64,000 nucleotides of DNA from Variovorax sp. EL159 (GCF_900100965.1 NZ_FMUJ01000001.1:420272-484271); one strand, 5' to 3'; positions 1-9,885 are shown, numbered from the stretch's first letter. The notes: generated from the letters alone by a model not told the origin. A program made the numbers and translations.

Positions 1-379
1 GCAGCTCGCCCTTTTCGACGCGGCTGCCGATGTCCTTGGTCCAGCGCTTGAGGTAGCCGCTGGCGCGCGCCGAGATCGGCGACTGCACGAAGCCCTGCAG
101 CGTGCCCGGCAGCGCGAGCGTCTGGCCGGCGGTGGGCGTGCGGGGCAGGGCGGTCTGCACGTACTGCTTTGCGCGCTCGGTGGTGCCGGTTTCGAGCGCA
201 CGCGCATTCGCGATGCGCACGACCACCGTGCGCGTCGCGCCCAGCGCCAGCAGCACGAGGACGACCAGCACCAGCCAGCGCGTGCGCCGCACGATCTGCC
301 GTCGGCGCAGCAACTCGCCTTCGCCTTCTTCTACAGCGATGGGGTGGATGGCCAATGCCGAGTGGCGTTGCTCCGTCAT
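1..379 (-). CDS. RND efflux periplasmic adaptor (membrane fusion protein), N-terminal part
   Basis: Only the first 126 codons are in the window; the gene runs off the left edge. The start ATG lies 4 bp after the stop of the RND permease, so the two are cotranscribed. The product has a charged cytoplasmic start, one membrane anchor at about residues 35-49, then the beginning of the periplasmic barrel (about 86-126, with the SPISARASGYL stretch typical of HlyD/AcrA-type adaptors). Known role of the family: it links the inner-membrane pump to an outer-membrane channel. Having the permease upstream of the adaptor is the reverse of the common acrAB order. Substrate cannot be told from the sequence. 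Confidence 0.88.
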   Translation of the reverse strand, partial: MTEQRHSALAIHPIAVEEGEGELLRRRQIVRRTRWLVLVVLVLLALGATRTVVVRIANARALETGTTERAKQYVQTALPRTPTAGQTLALPGTLQGFVQSPISARASGYLKRWTKDIGSRVEKGEL

Positions 380-383
380 GGAA

Positions 384-3300
384 TCAGTTCTCCTGGGGCG
401 TTGCGCCCGCTGGGGGTTGGGGAGGCTGCGAGGCTTCGCTTGCCGCCCGGCGATGCGCAAGCCGACTGTGCACCCCCGCGAACACGGCGGGCACGAAAAA
501 CAATGTCGACACCGTGGCGAAGATCAGCCCGCCGATCACGGCGCGGCCCAGCGGCGCGTTCTGCTCGGCGCCTTCGCCCAGGCCCAGCGCCATCGGGATC
601 ATGCCGATGATCATCGCCAGCGCCGTCATCAGCACCGGCCGGATGCGGGTGGCGCCGGCTTCCAGCGCGGCCGACAGCGGCGGAATGCCCGCGGCCAGAC
701 GCTCGCGCGCGAACGACACCAGCAGGATCGAATTGGCCGTGGCCACGCCCATGGTCATGATCGCGCCCGTGAGCGCGGGCACGCTCAGCGTGGTGCCGGT
801 AATGAACAGCATCCACGCGATGCCCGCCAGCGCTGCGGGCAGGGCGGTGATGATGATGGCCGCGTCGAGCCACGACTGGAAGGTGACCACGATCAGCAGG
901 TACACCAGCACGATCGCCATCGCCAGGCCCACGCCCAGGCCGATGAACGACGACTGCATGGTCTGCACCTGCCCGCGCACGTCGACCCGGCTGCCGCGCG
1001 AGAGCTTGGGCCGCATCTCGTCGACCAGCTTCTGCACCTTCGACGCCACGCTCGCCAGGTCGGTGCCCTGCACGCTCACGTACACGTCGATCACCGGCGC
1101 GATGTTGTAGCGCGACATCACGGCCGGCTGCCGGTCGGCCTGCGTGCTCACGAGGTTGCCCAGCAGTTGCTGCGAGCCGGGCCCGCCTGTGCCGCCGCCC
1201 GCACCACCGCCCGCACCCACCGGAATGTTGAGCAGCGAGTCGAGCGAATCGACCGTGTACTGCGGCGTCTGCACCGCGATGCTGTAGACCACGCCGTTCG
1301 CCGGATTCAACCAGAAGGCGGGCGCCGTCTGCGAGCTGCCCGACAGCGCGATGAGCACGTTCTGCCCCACGTTCGAAGCGGTCAGTCCGTATTGTTGCAG
1401 CCGCGTGCGGTCCATCTGCAGGCTCAGCGAGGGGCCGTCCAGGCGCTGGTGCACGTGAGCGTCGACCGCGCCGGGAATCTGCCGGATCGCCTTGGTCAGT
1501 TCGGCCGCGCGAACCGCGTTGCCGGCCATGTCGTTGCCGCTGAACTGTACGTCGATGGCCGCGGGCAGGCCGAAGTTCAGGATCTGCGTGACGATGTCCG
1601 CCGGCTGGAAGAAGAACTCCGTGCCCGGAAAGCGCTTGGGCAATTCGGCCCGCAGCAGCGACACATGCTGCTCGGTCGGCTTGTGGCCTTCCTTCAGCGA
1701 CAGCAGCAGCTCGCCGTCGAAGGTGCCGATGGTGCCGGCGTTGCTGTACGACAGGTTGATGCCGCTGTTGGGCACGCCCAGGTTGTCCAGGATGGTTTCG
1801 AGCTGGTCGGGCGGCACCAGCTCGCGGATGGCGGCCTCGACCTGGTCGGTCAGGCGCGCGGTTTCCTCGATGCGGGTGCCGGTGGGCGCGCGCAGGTGCA
1901 GGCGGATCTGGCCGGCATCGACAGTCGGGAAGAAGTCGCGGCCCAGCGCCGGGTAGAGCAGGCACGACAGCAGGCAGAAGCCAAGGAACAGGCCGATGAA
2001 GCCCGCGCGCTTGGACAGCACCGCCGACAGCACCAGCGTGTAGGCGCGGCGCACGCGCTCGAAGCGGCGGTCGAACGCGCGGTACAGGCGTTGCAGCGCG
2101 CTCTGCTTCGCGCCTTCGGCGGGTGCGTGTTCGCCGTGCGAGCCGCCCATCAGCAGCATCACCAGCGTCGGCACCAGCGTGCGCGAAAGCAGGTAAGAGG
2201 CAATCATGGCGAACACCACCGCCTCGGCCAGCGGCACGAACAAAAAGCGCGCCACGCCCGAAAGAAAGAACATCGGCACGAACACGATGCAGATGCACAG
2301 CGTCGAAACGAAAGCCGCCGAGCCGATCTCGCCCGCGCCGACCTCGATGGCCTCCTTCAATGGCGTGCCCATGTGCAGGTGCCGCTCGATGTTCTCGATG
2401 GTCACGATCGCCTGGTCCACCAATATGCCCACCGACAGCGCGAGCCCGCCCAGCGTCATGAGGTTGAGCGTTTCGCCCAGCGAATACAGCACTAGGATCG
2501 ATGCCAGGATCGACAGCGGAATGGTCAGCCCGATGATGAGCGTGCTGCGCCAGTTGCCCAGAAACAGCAGCACCATCGCAGCGGTGAGCGCAGCGGCCAG
2601 AATGGCTTCGAACACCACGCCCTTCACGGCTGCCTTGACGAACACCGACTGGTCGAACAGCGGCGTGATCTTGATGTCTTCGGGCATCGTCTGTGCCGCG
2701 ATGGGCAGCATGGCGCGGATGTTCGACACGATGTCCAGCGTGGACGCACCGCCGTTCTTGAGCACCGACAGCAGCACGCCGCGCACGCCGTCCTGGCGCA
2801 CCACGTTGGTCTGCGGCGAGAAGCCGTCGCGCACATAGGCCACGTCGCGCAGGTAGGTGGTGGCGCCGTTCACCGTGCGCACCGGCAGGTCGTTCAGGCC
2901 CGCGATGGCATCGGGCGAGCCGTTCATGCGCACGTTGTATTCGGTGGCCCCGAACTTGGCCGTGCCCGAGGGAAGAATCAGGTTCTGTGTATTGACCGCG
3001 TTCACCACGTCGGCCGGCGAGAGGCCGCGCGCCTGCAGCGCCTGGGTGTCGAGGTCGACCGAGATCAGCCGGTTCTTGCCGCCGTACGGAAAAGGAATCG
3101 CCGCGCCCGGCACCGTGATGAGCTGCGGTCGAAGCTGGTTGACGGTGGCGTCGAACAGCGAGTTTTCAGAGCGCGTGGGGCTCGACAGCGCCAGCTGGAT
3201 CACCGGCACGCTCGAGGCCGAATACTTGATGACCAGCGGCGGCGTGATGCCCGGCGGCAGTTGCCGCACCTGCGCCTGCATCGAGGCCACCACCTGCGAG

Positions 3301-3611
3301 ATCGCCATCTCGATGTTGGCGCTGGGCTGAAAGAACACCTTGATGATCGACACGCCCGCCAGCGACTGCGACTCGATGTGCTCGATGTCGCTCACCGTCG
3401 TGGTCAGCCCGCGCTCGACCTGCCCCGAAATGCGCTGGCCCATCTCCTGCGCCGGCAGGCCGGTGTAGTTCCAGATGACGCTGACCACCGGGATGTTGAT
3501 TTCCGGAAAGATGTCCGTGGCCATGCGCGCCAGGACAAACGGCGTGGCCAGCACGATCAGCATCGCCATGACGATGAAGGTGTACGGGCGACGCAATGCG
3601 AGCTGGACCAT
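384..3611 (-). CDS. RND family multidrug/solvent efflux permease
   Basis: A 1075-residue inner-membrane proton antiporter of the AcrB-like RND superfamily, full length for the family. It starts MVQLALRRPYTFIVMAML, the usual TM1 opening, and keeps the large periplasmic loops and a repeated 12-helix plan (TM4 near residue 400, TM10-12 near 910-1040). The TM4 relay motif reads GILVDQAIV: the first Asp is present but the second, normally Asp in AcrB-type pumps, is Gln, so proton coupling may rest on one acidic residue. TM10 carries GVATANSILLV. It is first in a leftward operon with the adaptor gene. The 226 bp upstream are non-coding and presumably hold the promoter. Drug specificity is not inferable. 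Confidence 0.93.
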   Translation of the reverse strand: MVQLALRRPYTFIVMAMLIVLATPFVLARMATDIFPEINIPVVSVIWNYTGLPAQEMGQRISGQVERGLTTTVSDIEHIESQSLAGVSIIKVFFQPSANIEMAISQVVASMQAQVRQLPPGITPPLVIKYSASSVPVIQLALSSPTRSENSLFDATVNQLRPQLITVPGAAIPFPYGGKNRLISVDLDTQALQARGLSPADVVNAVNTQNLILPSGTAKFGATEYNVRMNGSPDAIAGLNDLPVRTVNGATTYLRDVAYVRDGFSPQTNVVRQDGVRGVLLSVLKNGGASTLDIVSNIRAMLPIAAQTMPEDIKITPLFDQSVFVKAAVKGVVFEAILAAALTAAMVLLFLGNWRSTLIIGLTIPLSILASILVLYSLGETLNLMTLGGLALSVGILVDQAIVTIENIERHLHMGTPLKEAIEVGAGEIGSAAFVSTLCICIVFVPMFFLSGVARFLFVPLAEAVVFAMIASYLLSRTLVPTLVMLLMGGSHGEHAPAEGAKQSALQRLYRAFDRRFERVRRAYTLVLSAVLSKRAGFIGLFLGFCLLSCLLYPALGRDFFPTVDAGQIRLHLRAPTGTRIEETARLTDQVEAAIRELVPPDQLETILDNLGVPNSGINLSYSNAGTIGTFDGELLLSLKEGHKPTEQHVSLLRAELPKRFPGTEFFFQPADIVTQILNFGLPAAIDVQFSGNDMAGNAVRAAELTKAIRQIPGAVDAHVHQRLDGPSLSLQMDRTRLQQYGLTASNVGQNVLIALSGSSQTAPAFWLNPANGVVYSIAVQTPQYTVDSLDSLLNIPVGAGGGAGGGTGGPGSQQLLGNLVSTQADRQPAVMSRYNIAPVIDVYVSVQGTDLASVASKVQKLVDEMRPKLSRGSRVDVRGQVQTMQSSFIGLGVGLAMAIVLVYLLIVVTFQSWLDAAIIITALPAALAGIAWMLFITGTTLSVPALTGAIMTMGVATANSILLVSFARERLAAGIPPLSAALEAGATRIRPVLMTALAMIIGMIPMALGLGEGAEQNAPLGRAVIGGLIFATVSTLFFVPAVFAGVHSRLAHRRAASEASQPPQPPAGATPQEN

Positions 3612-3837
3612 GGACAGGGCTCTCTGCTTCCGACGGAAAAAGGTTTCGCATCATAAGGAAGTAGATTTAAGTTTGCTGGTGCCGCTTTTTTGGGCGTTGC
3701 GCTTTACCAAAAGGGTGCATGTCTGCCGCCAATGGCCACCGGCGGCCGTCGGCGGGCACAGGTCTTCGGCCACTCGGGCGGCCGGCCTGTTGGCGATCCG
3801 TGAGCCGCTGTATGGCTTGTTTTTGGGGCGCTCTGGT

Positions 3838-4392
3838 TCAGCGCACCGGCGCCTCGAGCATCAGCCGCAGTCGCGTGACATTGGGGTTGCCCGGATCGCG
3901 CTGCACCTTGAAGCCCAGCTTGCGCGCCAGGTGCAGCATCGCGAGGTTGTCGAACAGGGTGATGTCCGCCAGCTGCCGCACGCCGGCCTGGGTGGCCGCA
4001 TCGATCAGCTTGCGCATGAGTTTTTCGGCCAGTCCGCGGTGCTGCCAGGCATCGGCGATGACCACGGCGAACTCGGCCGTCGTTGCCGTCTCCGGCGTGT
4101 CGCCGCGCACATAGCGCACCACGCCCATCTGCTGCTCGGCGCCATCGGCTCCGGTGGTCGCGATCAGCGCCAGCTCGCGGTCGTAGTCAATGTGGGTCAT
4201 GCGCCAGAGTTCGTCGGGCTGCGGCTTGCGCGGCGACAGCAGGCGGTGGTAGCCCGTTTCGTTCGACAGCCCCGCCACGAAGGCGGAGTGCATGTCGAAG
4301 TCTTCCGCGCGGATCGGGCGGATGCGCACCGGCGTGCCGTCGCGCAGTTGCCAGTCCTCGACCAGGTGGCTGGGATAGTCGAGGGCCGGCAT
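3838..4392 (-). CDS. GNAT family N-acetyltransferase
   Basis: A 184-residue single-domain acetyltransferase. The acetyl-CoA pyrophosphate loop is visible as QHRGLA near residue 115, in the usual beta4-alpha3 position, and the C-terminal part (LFDNLAMLHLARKLGFKV) matches the end of the GNAT fold. It lies 7 bp downstream of gnd on the same strand and is probably cotranscribed with it. The acceptor substrate cannot be deduced; similar domains act on small molecules or protein lysines. Confidence 0.85.
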   Translation of the reverse strand: MPALDYPSHLVEDWQLRDGTPVRIRPIRAEDFDMHSAFVAGLSNETGYHRLLSPRKPQPDELWRMTHIDYDRELALIATTGADGAEQQMGVVRYVRGDTPETATTAEFAVVIADAWQHRGLAEKLMRKLIDAATQAGVRQLADITLFDNLAMLHLARKLGFKVQRDPGNPNVTRLRLMLEAPVR

Positions 4393-4399
4393 GGCGGCA

Positions 4400-5821
4400 T
4401 CAGCCGATGACTTCGGGCCAGTCGGTGTGGAAGAACTGGCCTTCGGGCTTGTCGATGCGCTCGTAGGTATGGGCGCCGAAGAAGTCGCGCTGCGCCTGCA
4501 GCAGGTTGGCCGGCAGGCGCTCCGTGCGGTAGCTGTCGTAGTAGGCCAGCGACGCGCTGAAGGCCGGCACCGGAATGCCGTTGCTCACCGCCAGCGCCAC
4601 CACTTCGCGCCAGCTTTGCTGTGTGCGGTTGAGCAGGTCCTTGAAGAACGGGTCGAGCATCAGGTTGCCCAGCGCCGGGTCGGTGCGGAAGGCGTCGGTG
4701 ATGCGGTTCAAGAAGCGCGCGCGGATGATGCAGCCGCCGCGCCAGATCGACGCGATGCCGCCCAGGTCGAGCTTCCAGTCCTTCTTGTCGCCCATCGTCT
4801 TGATGAGGTCGAAGCCCTGCGTGTAGCTGATGACCTTCGAGGCATAGAGCGCGTCGTGCACCTTGGCCACCAGCGCCTTCTTCTCGAGCGACAGTTCGAT
4901 CTTCGGCCCCTGCAGCAGCTTGCTGGCCACCACGCGCTGCTTCTTCTGCGACGACAGCACGCGCGCCTCGACGGCGGCGTTGATGGTGCTGATGACCACC
5001 GCGTTCTCGGCCGCGTTGATGAGCGTCCACTGGCCCGTGCCCTTCTGGCCGGCCTTGTCGAGGATCAGGTCGACGATCGGCTTGCCCGTTTCCGGGTCTT
5101 TCTGCTCCAGCGCCTTGGCGGTGATCTGGATCAGGTAGCTCTGCAGCTCGCCGTCGTTCCACTCGTTGAAGATCGCGGCCATTTCGTCGGTGCTGAAGCC
5201 GGCTGCCTTGAACAGGCTGTAGGCCTCGCAGATCAGCTGCATGTCGCCGTACTCGATGCCGTTGTGCACCATCTTCACGTAGTGGCCCGCGCCGCCGGGG
5301 CCGATGTGAATCACGCAAGGCTCGCCATCGACCTTGGCCGCGATGCTCTCGAAGATCGGCTTCATCACTTCCCATGTCGACAGAGGGCCGCCCGGCATGA
5401 TCGACGGGCCCTTGCGCGCGCCTTCCTCGCCGCCCGATACGCCCGCGCCGATGAAGCGCAGGCCCTTGCTCGAGAGGTACGCGTCGCGGCGCTCGGTGTC
5501 GGTGTAGAGGCTGTTGCCGCCGTCGATGACGATGTCGTCCTTGTCGAGCAGCGGAATGAGCTGCTCGATCACCTGGTCGACCGGTGCGCCGGCCTTGACC
5601 ATGATCTGGATCTTGCGGGGCTTGGCCAGGCTTTGAACGAACTCTTCGAGCGTCTTGGCGCCCACCAGTTTCTTGCCGGGGTTGGCGGCGATGAAGGCCT
5701 CGGTGGTGGCTTCGGTGCGGTTGTACACGCTGACCTGGAAGCCGCGGCTTTCCACGTTCAGCACGAGGTTTTGGCCCATCACGGCCAGGCCGATCAGTCC
5801 GAAATCGCTTTTGTTGCTCAT
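4400..5821 (-). CDS. gnd: 6-phosphogluconate dehydrogenase, decarboxylating
   Basis: A 473-residue cytosolic enzyme of the oxidative pentose phosphate pathway that converts 6-phosphogluconate and NADP+ to ribulose 5-phosphate, CO2 and NADPH. Recognisable elements in order: the N-terminal dinucleotide fold (GLAVMGQNL), the IDGGNSLYTDT loop, the substrate motif GVSGGEEGARKGPS, the catalytic-lysine region HYVKMVHNGIEYGDMQ, and the all-helical C-terminal domain. Length matches the long (E. coli-like) class. The open frame extends further upstream, but the ATG at 5821 begins the family consensus (MSNKSDFGLIGL) and was chosen. The downstream GNAT gene follows after 7 bp. Confidence 0.97.
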   Translation of the reverse strand: MSNKSDFGLIGLAVMGQNLVLNVESRGFQVSVYNRTEATTEAFIAANPGKKLVGAKTLEEFVQSLAKPRKIQIMVKAGAPVDQVIEQLIPLLDKDDIVIDGGNSLYTDTERRDAYLSSKGLRFIGAGVSGGEEGARKGPSIMPGGPLSTWEVMKPIFESIAAKVDGEPCVIHIGPGGAGHYVKMVHNGIEYGDMQLICEAYSLFKAAGFSTDEMAAIFNEWNDGELQSYLIQITAKALEQKDPETGKPIVDLILDKAGQKGTGQWTLINAAENAVVISTINAAVEARVLSSQKKQRVVASKLLQGPKIELSLEKKALVAKVHDALYASKVISYTQGFDLIKTMGDKKDWKLDLGGIASIWRGGCIIRARFLNRITDAFRTDPALGNLMLDPFFKDLLNRTQQSWREVVALAVSNGIPVPAFSASLAYYDSYRTERLPANLLQAQRDFFGAHTYERIDKPEGQFFHTDWPEVIG

Positions 5822-5951
5822 GGCCCTTCTTTCGTGTGCGGTAGGAGACGGTTGGAGATGGCGGCCATTGTGCCGGGGGGCGCGCCGGGGCGCCGTCGGA
5901 GAGCGTCTATACCCGCTTGGCAAATGCGCCCGGGCTGGCTATGTTGGCGGC

Positions 5952-6923
5952 ATGAACGCCATCGCACCCGCATCCGCCTCTGCAGCGATCCACACCTGGT
6001 CGACCGACACCGTGCCGCCTGCGCAGCGGCTGGACTACTGGGTCGGCGCAGTCTGCGAAGGCTTTCTGGAGATGGACGTGACCAGCCCGGCGGCAGGGGA
6101 TTTCGGGGCCACGCTGGTGTCGGCGCCGCTCGGCCCCATCGTCGTCAACGAGGTGCGCGGCAGCGCGCAGGACGTCTACCGCACGCGCCGGGCCATTGCC
6201 CAGAGCCGCCACAACTACTTCTACCTGCTGTGCAAGACCGACTCGGCCTGGGTCGCCGTGCAGGACGGCCGCGCCGCGCGCCTGCTGCCGGGCGACGCGG
6301 TGCTGGTCGATTCGCGCCGCCTCTATGAATTTCATCTGCTGCAGTCGGCCGACACCATCTCGCTCGAACTGCCGACCGCCTGGGTCGATGCATGGCTGCC
6401 CGATGCCGGCGACCTGGTGGCGCGCCGCATAGACGGGCAGGCGGGCTGGGGCGGCGTGCTCAGCAGCTTCGTGCGTCAGTTGACGCCGGCGCTGGCCACC
6501 AACCCGCCGCTGCCGGCCGAACTGCTGGGCGACCAGCTCGGCGGCCTGCTGGCATTGGCCATGGGGCATGGCCCCGTGCAGGCGCCGGATGCGGGGCGTG
6601 CCGCCTTGCGGCGGCGCGTGCTGGAAGCCACGCGCGAGCGCCATGCAGAACCCGGCCTGACGGCGGCCGGCGTGGCGCGCGGGCTGGGTATCTCGGAACG
6701 CAGCCTGCATCGCTGCCTGGGCGAGGGCGCCACCACCTTCGCGACCGCGCTGGCCGGCTTTCGCATGCAGGCGGCGCAACGCATGCTGCGCGATGTGCGC
6801 TTCGACCGCCTGAGCATTGCGGAGATCGGGTTTCGCGTCGGGCTGGCCGATGCATCGCACTTCGTTCGCCAGTGCCGCCGGCACCTGGGCGGCACGCCCG
6901 GCGAATTGCGTCGTCGCCGTTGA
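5952..6923 (+). CDS. AraC family transcriptional regulator
   Basis: A 323-residue regulator with an N-terminal AraC-binding-like sensor domain (about 20-200) and a C-terminal double helix-turn-helix (about 220-320: AAGVARGLGISERSLHRCL and IAEIGFRVGLADASHFVRQCRRH). It is divergent from gnd across 130 bp and convergent with arsH, from which only 18 bp separate it. The ATG at 5952 was preferred because the sensor domain starts shortly after it; the frame stays open upstream without homology. Ligand and targets are unknown; gnd or a gene outside the window could be controlled. Confidence 0.88.
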   Translation: MNAIAPASASAAIHTWSTDTVPPAQRLDYWVGAVCEGFLEMDVTSPAAGDFGATLVSAPLGPIVVNEVRGSAQDVYRTRRAIAQSRHNYFYLLCKTDSAWVAVQDGRAARLLPGDAVLVDSRRLYEFHLLQSADTISLELPTAWVDAWLPDAGDLVARRIDGQAGWGGVLSSFVRQLTPALATNPPLPAELLGDQLGGLLALAMGHGPVQAPDAGRAALRRRVLEATRERHAEPGLTAAGVARGLGISERSLHRCLGEGATTFATALAGFRMQAAQRMLRDVRFDRLSIAEIGFRVGLADASHFVRQCRRHLGGTPGELRRRR

Positions 6924-6941
6924 CGCAGCGCAACCCCGTGC

Positions 6942-7661
6942 TCAGATGCTGCGCAGGTTGACCCGCTTCGACAGCTCTTGCGCGCTCTCGCGCCGTTCGC
7001 TGTAGCGGTCGACCAGATGGTCCGCGCAATCGCGTGTGAGCAGCGTGAACTTGACCAGCTCTTCCATCACATCGACCACGCGCTCGTAGTACGGCGAAGG
7101 CTTCATCCGGCCGCTCTCGTCGAATTCGAGAAAGGCCTTGGCCACCGACGACTGGTTGGGGATGGTGAGCATGCGCATCCAGCGTCCGAGCACGCGCAAC
7201 TGGTTCACCGCGTTGAACGATTGCGAGCCGCCCGACACTTCCATGACCGCGAGCGTCTTGCCCTGCGTGGGCCGCACCGAGCCGACGGACAGCGGTATCC
7301 AGTCGATCTGCGCCTTCATGATCCCGGTCATCGCGCCGTGGCGTTCGGGCGATGTCCACACCATGCCTTCGGCCCATTGCGCGAGGTCGCGCAGCTCCTG
7401 CACCTTCGGATGGTCGTCGGGTGCGCCGTCGGGCAGCGGAAGGCCGTGCGGGTTGTAGATGCGGGGCTCTGCCCCCATGGCGCGCAGAAGGCGCGCAGCC
7501 TCTTCGGTCAGCAGGCGGCTGTAGGAGCGCTCGCGCAGCGATCCGTAGAGCAGCAGGATGCGCGGGGCGTGGCTGGCGCGCCTGGCGGGCAGCAGGCGTT
7601 GCAGGTCCGGCTTGCGGAAGGCCTCGGCATCGAGGTTGGGCAGTTCAGGGCTTGGCGACAC
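6942..7661 (-). CDS. arsH: ArsH, NADPH-dependent FMN reductase / organoarsenical oxidase
   Basis: A 239-residue flavodoxin-like protein. The FMN phosphate loop [11 protein letters not shown] lies near residue 39, and the conserved ArsH segments [24 protein letters not shown] and [11 protein letters not shown] are all present. Characterised ArsH proteins use NADPH and FMN to oxidise trivalent organoarsenicals and confer resistance. The start overlaps the end of arsC by 17 bp, so translation is probably coupled. It is the last gene of the leftward ars operon. Confidence 0.95.
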   Translation of the reverse strand: MSPSPELPNLDAEAFRKPDLQRLLPARRASHAPRILLLYGSLRERSYSRLLTEEAARLLRAMGAEPRIYNPHGLPLPDGAPDDHPKVQELRDLAQWAEGMVWTSPERHGAMTGIMKAQIDWIPLSVGSVRPTQGKTLAVMEVSGGSQSFNAVNQLRVLGRWMRMLTIPNQSSVAKAFLEFDESGRMKPSPYYERVVDVMEELVKFTLLTRDCADHLVDRYSERRESAQELSKRVNLRSI

Positions 7662-8076
7662 GCTGGCCCTTTGCGTCGATGACCATCTCGCCGTCTTCCT
7701 TCGTGAAGGCGCCGCGCTGCGGGTGCGGCAGGATGTCGAGCACCGCCTCGGACGGCCGGCACAGGCGCGTGGCGATCGGCGTCACCACGATGGGCCGGTT
7801 GATGAGGATGGGGTGCTGCAGCATGAAGTCGATCAACTGGTCGTCGCTCCACTTCGGATCGTCCAGACCCAGCTCGTCGTAGGGCGTGCCCTTGCGGCGC
7901 ATTACCTCGCGCACCGGCATCGCCATCGCGGCGATCAGGCGCTGCAGCGTGGCGCGGTCGGGCGGGTGCTTCAGGTACTCGATGACCTCGGGCTCGTCGC
8001 CCGTGTTGCGGATCAATGCGAGCACGTTCCTGGACGTGCCGCAGACGGGGTTGTGATAGATCGTGATGTCGCTCAT
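7645..8076 (-). CDS. arsC: Arsenate reductase, glutaredoxin-coupled
   Basis: A 143-residue ArsC of the R773/thioredoxin-fold class, which reduces arsenate to arsenite with glutathione and glutaredoxin. The nucleophilic cysteine is Cys12 in [10 protein letters not shown]. The [11 protein letters not shown] segment supplies the conserved arginine region that binds the oxyanion. Length is normal (about 140). It sits between arsB, which ends 39 bp upstream, and arsH, which overlaps its 3' end. Confidence 0.96.
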   Translation of the reverse strand: MSDITIYHNPVCGTSRNVLALIRNTGDEPEVIEYLKHPPDRATLQRLIAAMAMPVREVMRRKGTPYDELGLDDPKWSDDQLIDFMLQHPILINRPIVVTPIATRLCRPSEAVLDILPHPQRGAFTKEDGEMVIDAKGQRVAKP

Positions 8077-8115
8077 GGTGTGGCGTCTTGAGGTAAGTCT
8101 TGAGGGGTGGATGTG

Positions 8116-9402
8116 TCAGCTGACGCTCAGCCGCAGCGCCAGCGCCGCCAGCGTGACCAGCAGCACCGGCACCGTCAGCACGAAGCCGACCTTGAAGTAG
8201 TAGCCCCAGCCGATGGTGGTGCCCTTCTTCGCGAGCACGTGGAGCCACAGCAGCGTGGCAAGGCTGCCGATGGGCGTGATCTTCGGGCCCAGGTCGCAGC
8301 CGATCACGTTGGCGTAGACCATGGCCTCTTTCACCACGCCGCTCGCGCCCGATGCGTCGATGGACAGCGCGCCGACGAGCACGGTCGGCATGTTGTTCAT
8401 GACCGATGAGAGCAGGGCCGAGAGCATCCCGGTGCCCAGCGCCGCGGTCCACACGCCGCCCCTGGCGAACACGTCGAGCAGCGATGCGATGTGGCTCGTC
8501 AGCCCGGCATTGCGCAGCCCGTAGACCACGAGGTACATGCCCAGCGAGAAGACGACGATCTGCCACGGTGCCTCGCGCAGCACCTTGCGCGTGTCGATCG
8601 CATGGCCACGCGCTGCCACCGCAAACAGCACCACGGCACCGAAGGCAGCCACTGCGCTGACCGGCACGCCGAGCGGTTCGAGCCCGAAGAAGCCGACGAG
8701 CAGCAGAACCAGCACGACCCATCCCGCGCGAAAGGTCGCGAAGTCTCGCACGGCGGTGGCGGGCGCCTTGAGCTGCGCCACGTCGTAGCGTGCGGGAATA
8801 GCGCGGCGGAAATAGAGCATCAGCATCGCCAGGCTGGCGAGCACCGACGCGATGTTCACCGGGACCATGACCGCTGCGTAGTCGCGGAAGCCAATCTTGA
8901 AGAAGTCGGCCGACACGATGTTCACGAGGTTCGACACCACCAGCGGCAGGCTCGCCGTGTCGGCGATGAAGCCGGCCGCCATCACGAAGGCCAGTGTGGC
9001 GGCGGGCGTGAAGCCGAGCGCCAGCAGCATCGCCATCACGATGGGCGTGAGGATCAGCGCCGCGCCGTCGTTGGCGAAGAGCGCCGATACCGCCGCGCCC
9101 AGCAGCACGATGAACGCGAACAGCAGCCGGCCGCGCCCGCCGCCCCAGCGCGCCACGTGCAGGGCGGCCCACTCGAAGAAGCCGGCCTCGTCGAGCAGCA
9201 GGCTGATGACGATCACCGCGACGAAGGTGGCGGTGGCGTTCCACACGATGCCCCACACGACCGGGATGTCCGCAAGGTGCACCACGCCGAGGGCCAGCGC
9301 GACCAGCGCGCCGAGCGAAGCGCTCCAGCCGATGCCCAGCCCGCGCGGCTGCCAGATGACGAGCACGAGCGTGCAGACGAAGATGAAAGCGGCAGTCAGC
9401 AT
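8116..9402 (-). CDS. arsB: ArsB arsenite efflux permease
   Basis: A 428-residue integral membrane protein of the ArsB/NhaD type, almost entirely made of hydrophobic helices and matching the usual 429-residue length. Family hallmarks are the start [21 protein letters not shown], the [13 protein letters not shown] loop and VNNMPTVL-like segments near the C-terminal half. It extrudes arsenite using the proton motive force. It lies between arsR (21 bp upstream) and arsC. Confidence 0.96.
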   Translation of the reverse strand: MLTAAFIFVCTLVLVIWQPRGLGIGWSASLGALVALALGVVHLADIPVVWGIVWNATATFVAVIVISLLLDEAGFFEWAALHVARWGGGRGRLLFAFIVLLGAAVSALFANDGAALILTPIVMAMLLALGFTPAATLAFVMAAGFIADTASLPLVVSNLVNIVSADFFKIGFRDYAAVMVPVNIASVLASLAMLMLYFRRAIPARYDVAQLKAPATAVRDFATFRAGWVVLVLLLVGFFGLEPLGVPVSAVAAFGAVVLFAVAARGHAIDTRKVLREAPWQIVVFSLGMYLVVYGLRNAGLTSHIASLLDVFARGGVWTAALGTGMLSALLSSVMNNMPTVLVGALSIDASGASGVVKEAMVYANVIGCDLGPKITPIGSLATLLWLHVLAKKGTTIGWGYYFKVGFVLTVPVLLVTLAALALRLSVS

Positions 9403-9423
9403 GTCGGCGAACGCAAGGGGTCG

Positions 9424-9747
9424 TCAGCAGCCGCAGCCCGCTGCGCCGTCGGCAAGGCAGGGCTCGCCCTGGCAGCAGTTTTCCGTGAGGTAGCCGAGCA
9501 GGGCATTCATGCGCTCGAAGGCCGCGCGGTAGACGAGGTTGCGGCCCTGCCGTTCCTGCGAGATCAGCCCCGAGTTCGTCAATTCCTTGAGGTGGAAAGA
9601 CAGGCCCGTGGCCGGCACGTCGAGCGCTTCGGTCAGCGCGCCCGGCGTCAGGCCCTCGGGCCCGGCCACCACCAGCGCGCGAAACACCCGCAGGCGGATT
9701 GGCTGTGCAAGGGCAGCCAAAGATCGAACGACATCGTTTTCTTCCAT
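9424..9747 (-). CDS. arsR: ArsR family arsenite-responsive repressor
   Basis: A 107-residue winged-helix repressor. The recognition region ATGLSFHLKELTNSGLISQERQGRN is typical of ArsR. The classical ELCVCD metal site in the DNA-binding helix is absent. Instead a C-terminal cluster Cys91, Cys92, Cys97 (NCCQGEPC) and a terminal CGC resemble the alternative three-cysteine As(III) site known from the Acidithiobacillus ferrooxidans repressor. It heads the leftward arsRBCH operon and is expected to repress it from the adjacent inverted repeat. Confidence 0.94.
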   Translation of the reverse strand: MEENDVVRSLAALAQPIRLRVFRALVVAGPEGLTPGALTEALDVPATGLSFHLKELTNSGLISQERQGRNLVYRAAFERMNALLGYLTENCCQGEPCLADGAAGCGC

Positions 9748-9749
9748 AT

Positions 9750-9765
9750 TTCAAGTATCGTTGAA
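9750..9765. promoter_or_regulatory. Probable ArsR operator
   Basis: A perfect inverted repeat TTCAA-N6-TTGAA lies 2 bp upstream of the arsR start, inside a locally AT-rich stretch; TTGAA is repeated once more just beyond it. Position and symmetry fit an autoregulatory ArsR site overlapping the ribosome-binding region. Assignment is inferred from position. Confidence 0.6.
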
Positions 9766-9885
9766 TTATTGAATGAAGGCAAAGGCCAGGCACGAAACGG
9801 CCATCGGGCTGGCAGGCAGCGGCCATCGGCACTGCATTGGTTTTTCTACAGTCGTGCTCCTTCACCCACCACGAAGGAGACAACC

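Noticed and set aside
7508..9883. A nearly 800-codon open frame on the minus strand across the ars genes, and similar long frames opposite other genes (for example 102-2495 and 47967-50783).
   Set aside because: Arg/Pro/Ala/His-rich translations without any family motif; these are alternative-frame shadows of GC-rich genes with clear products.
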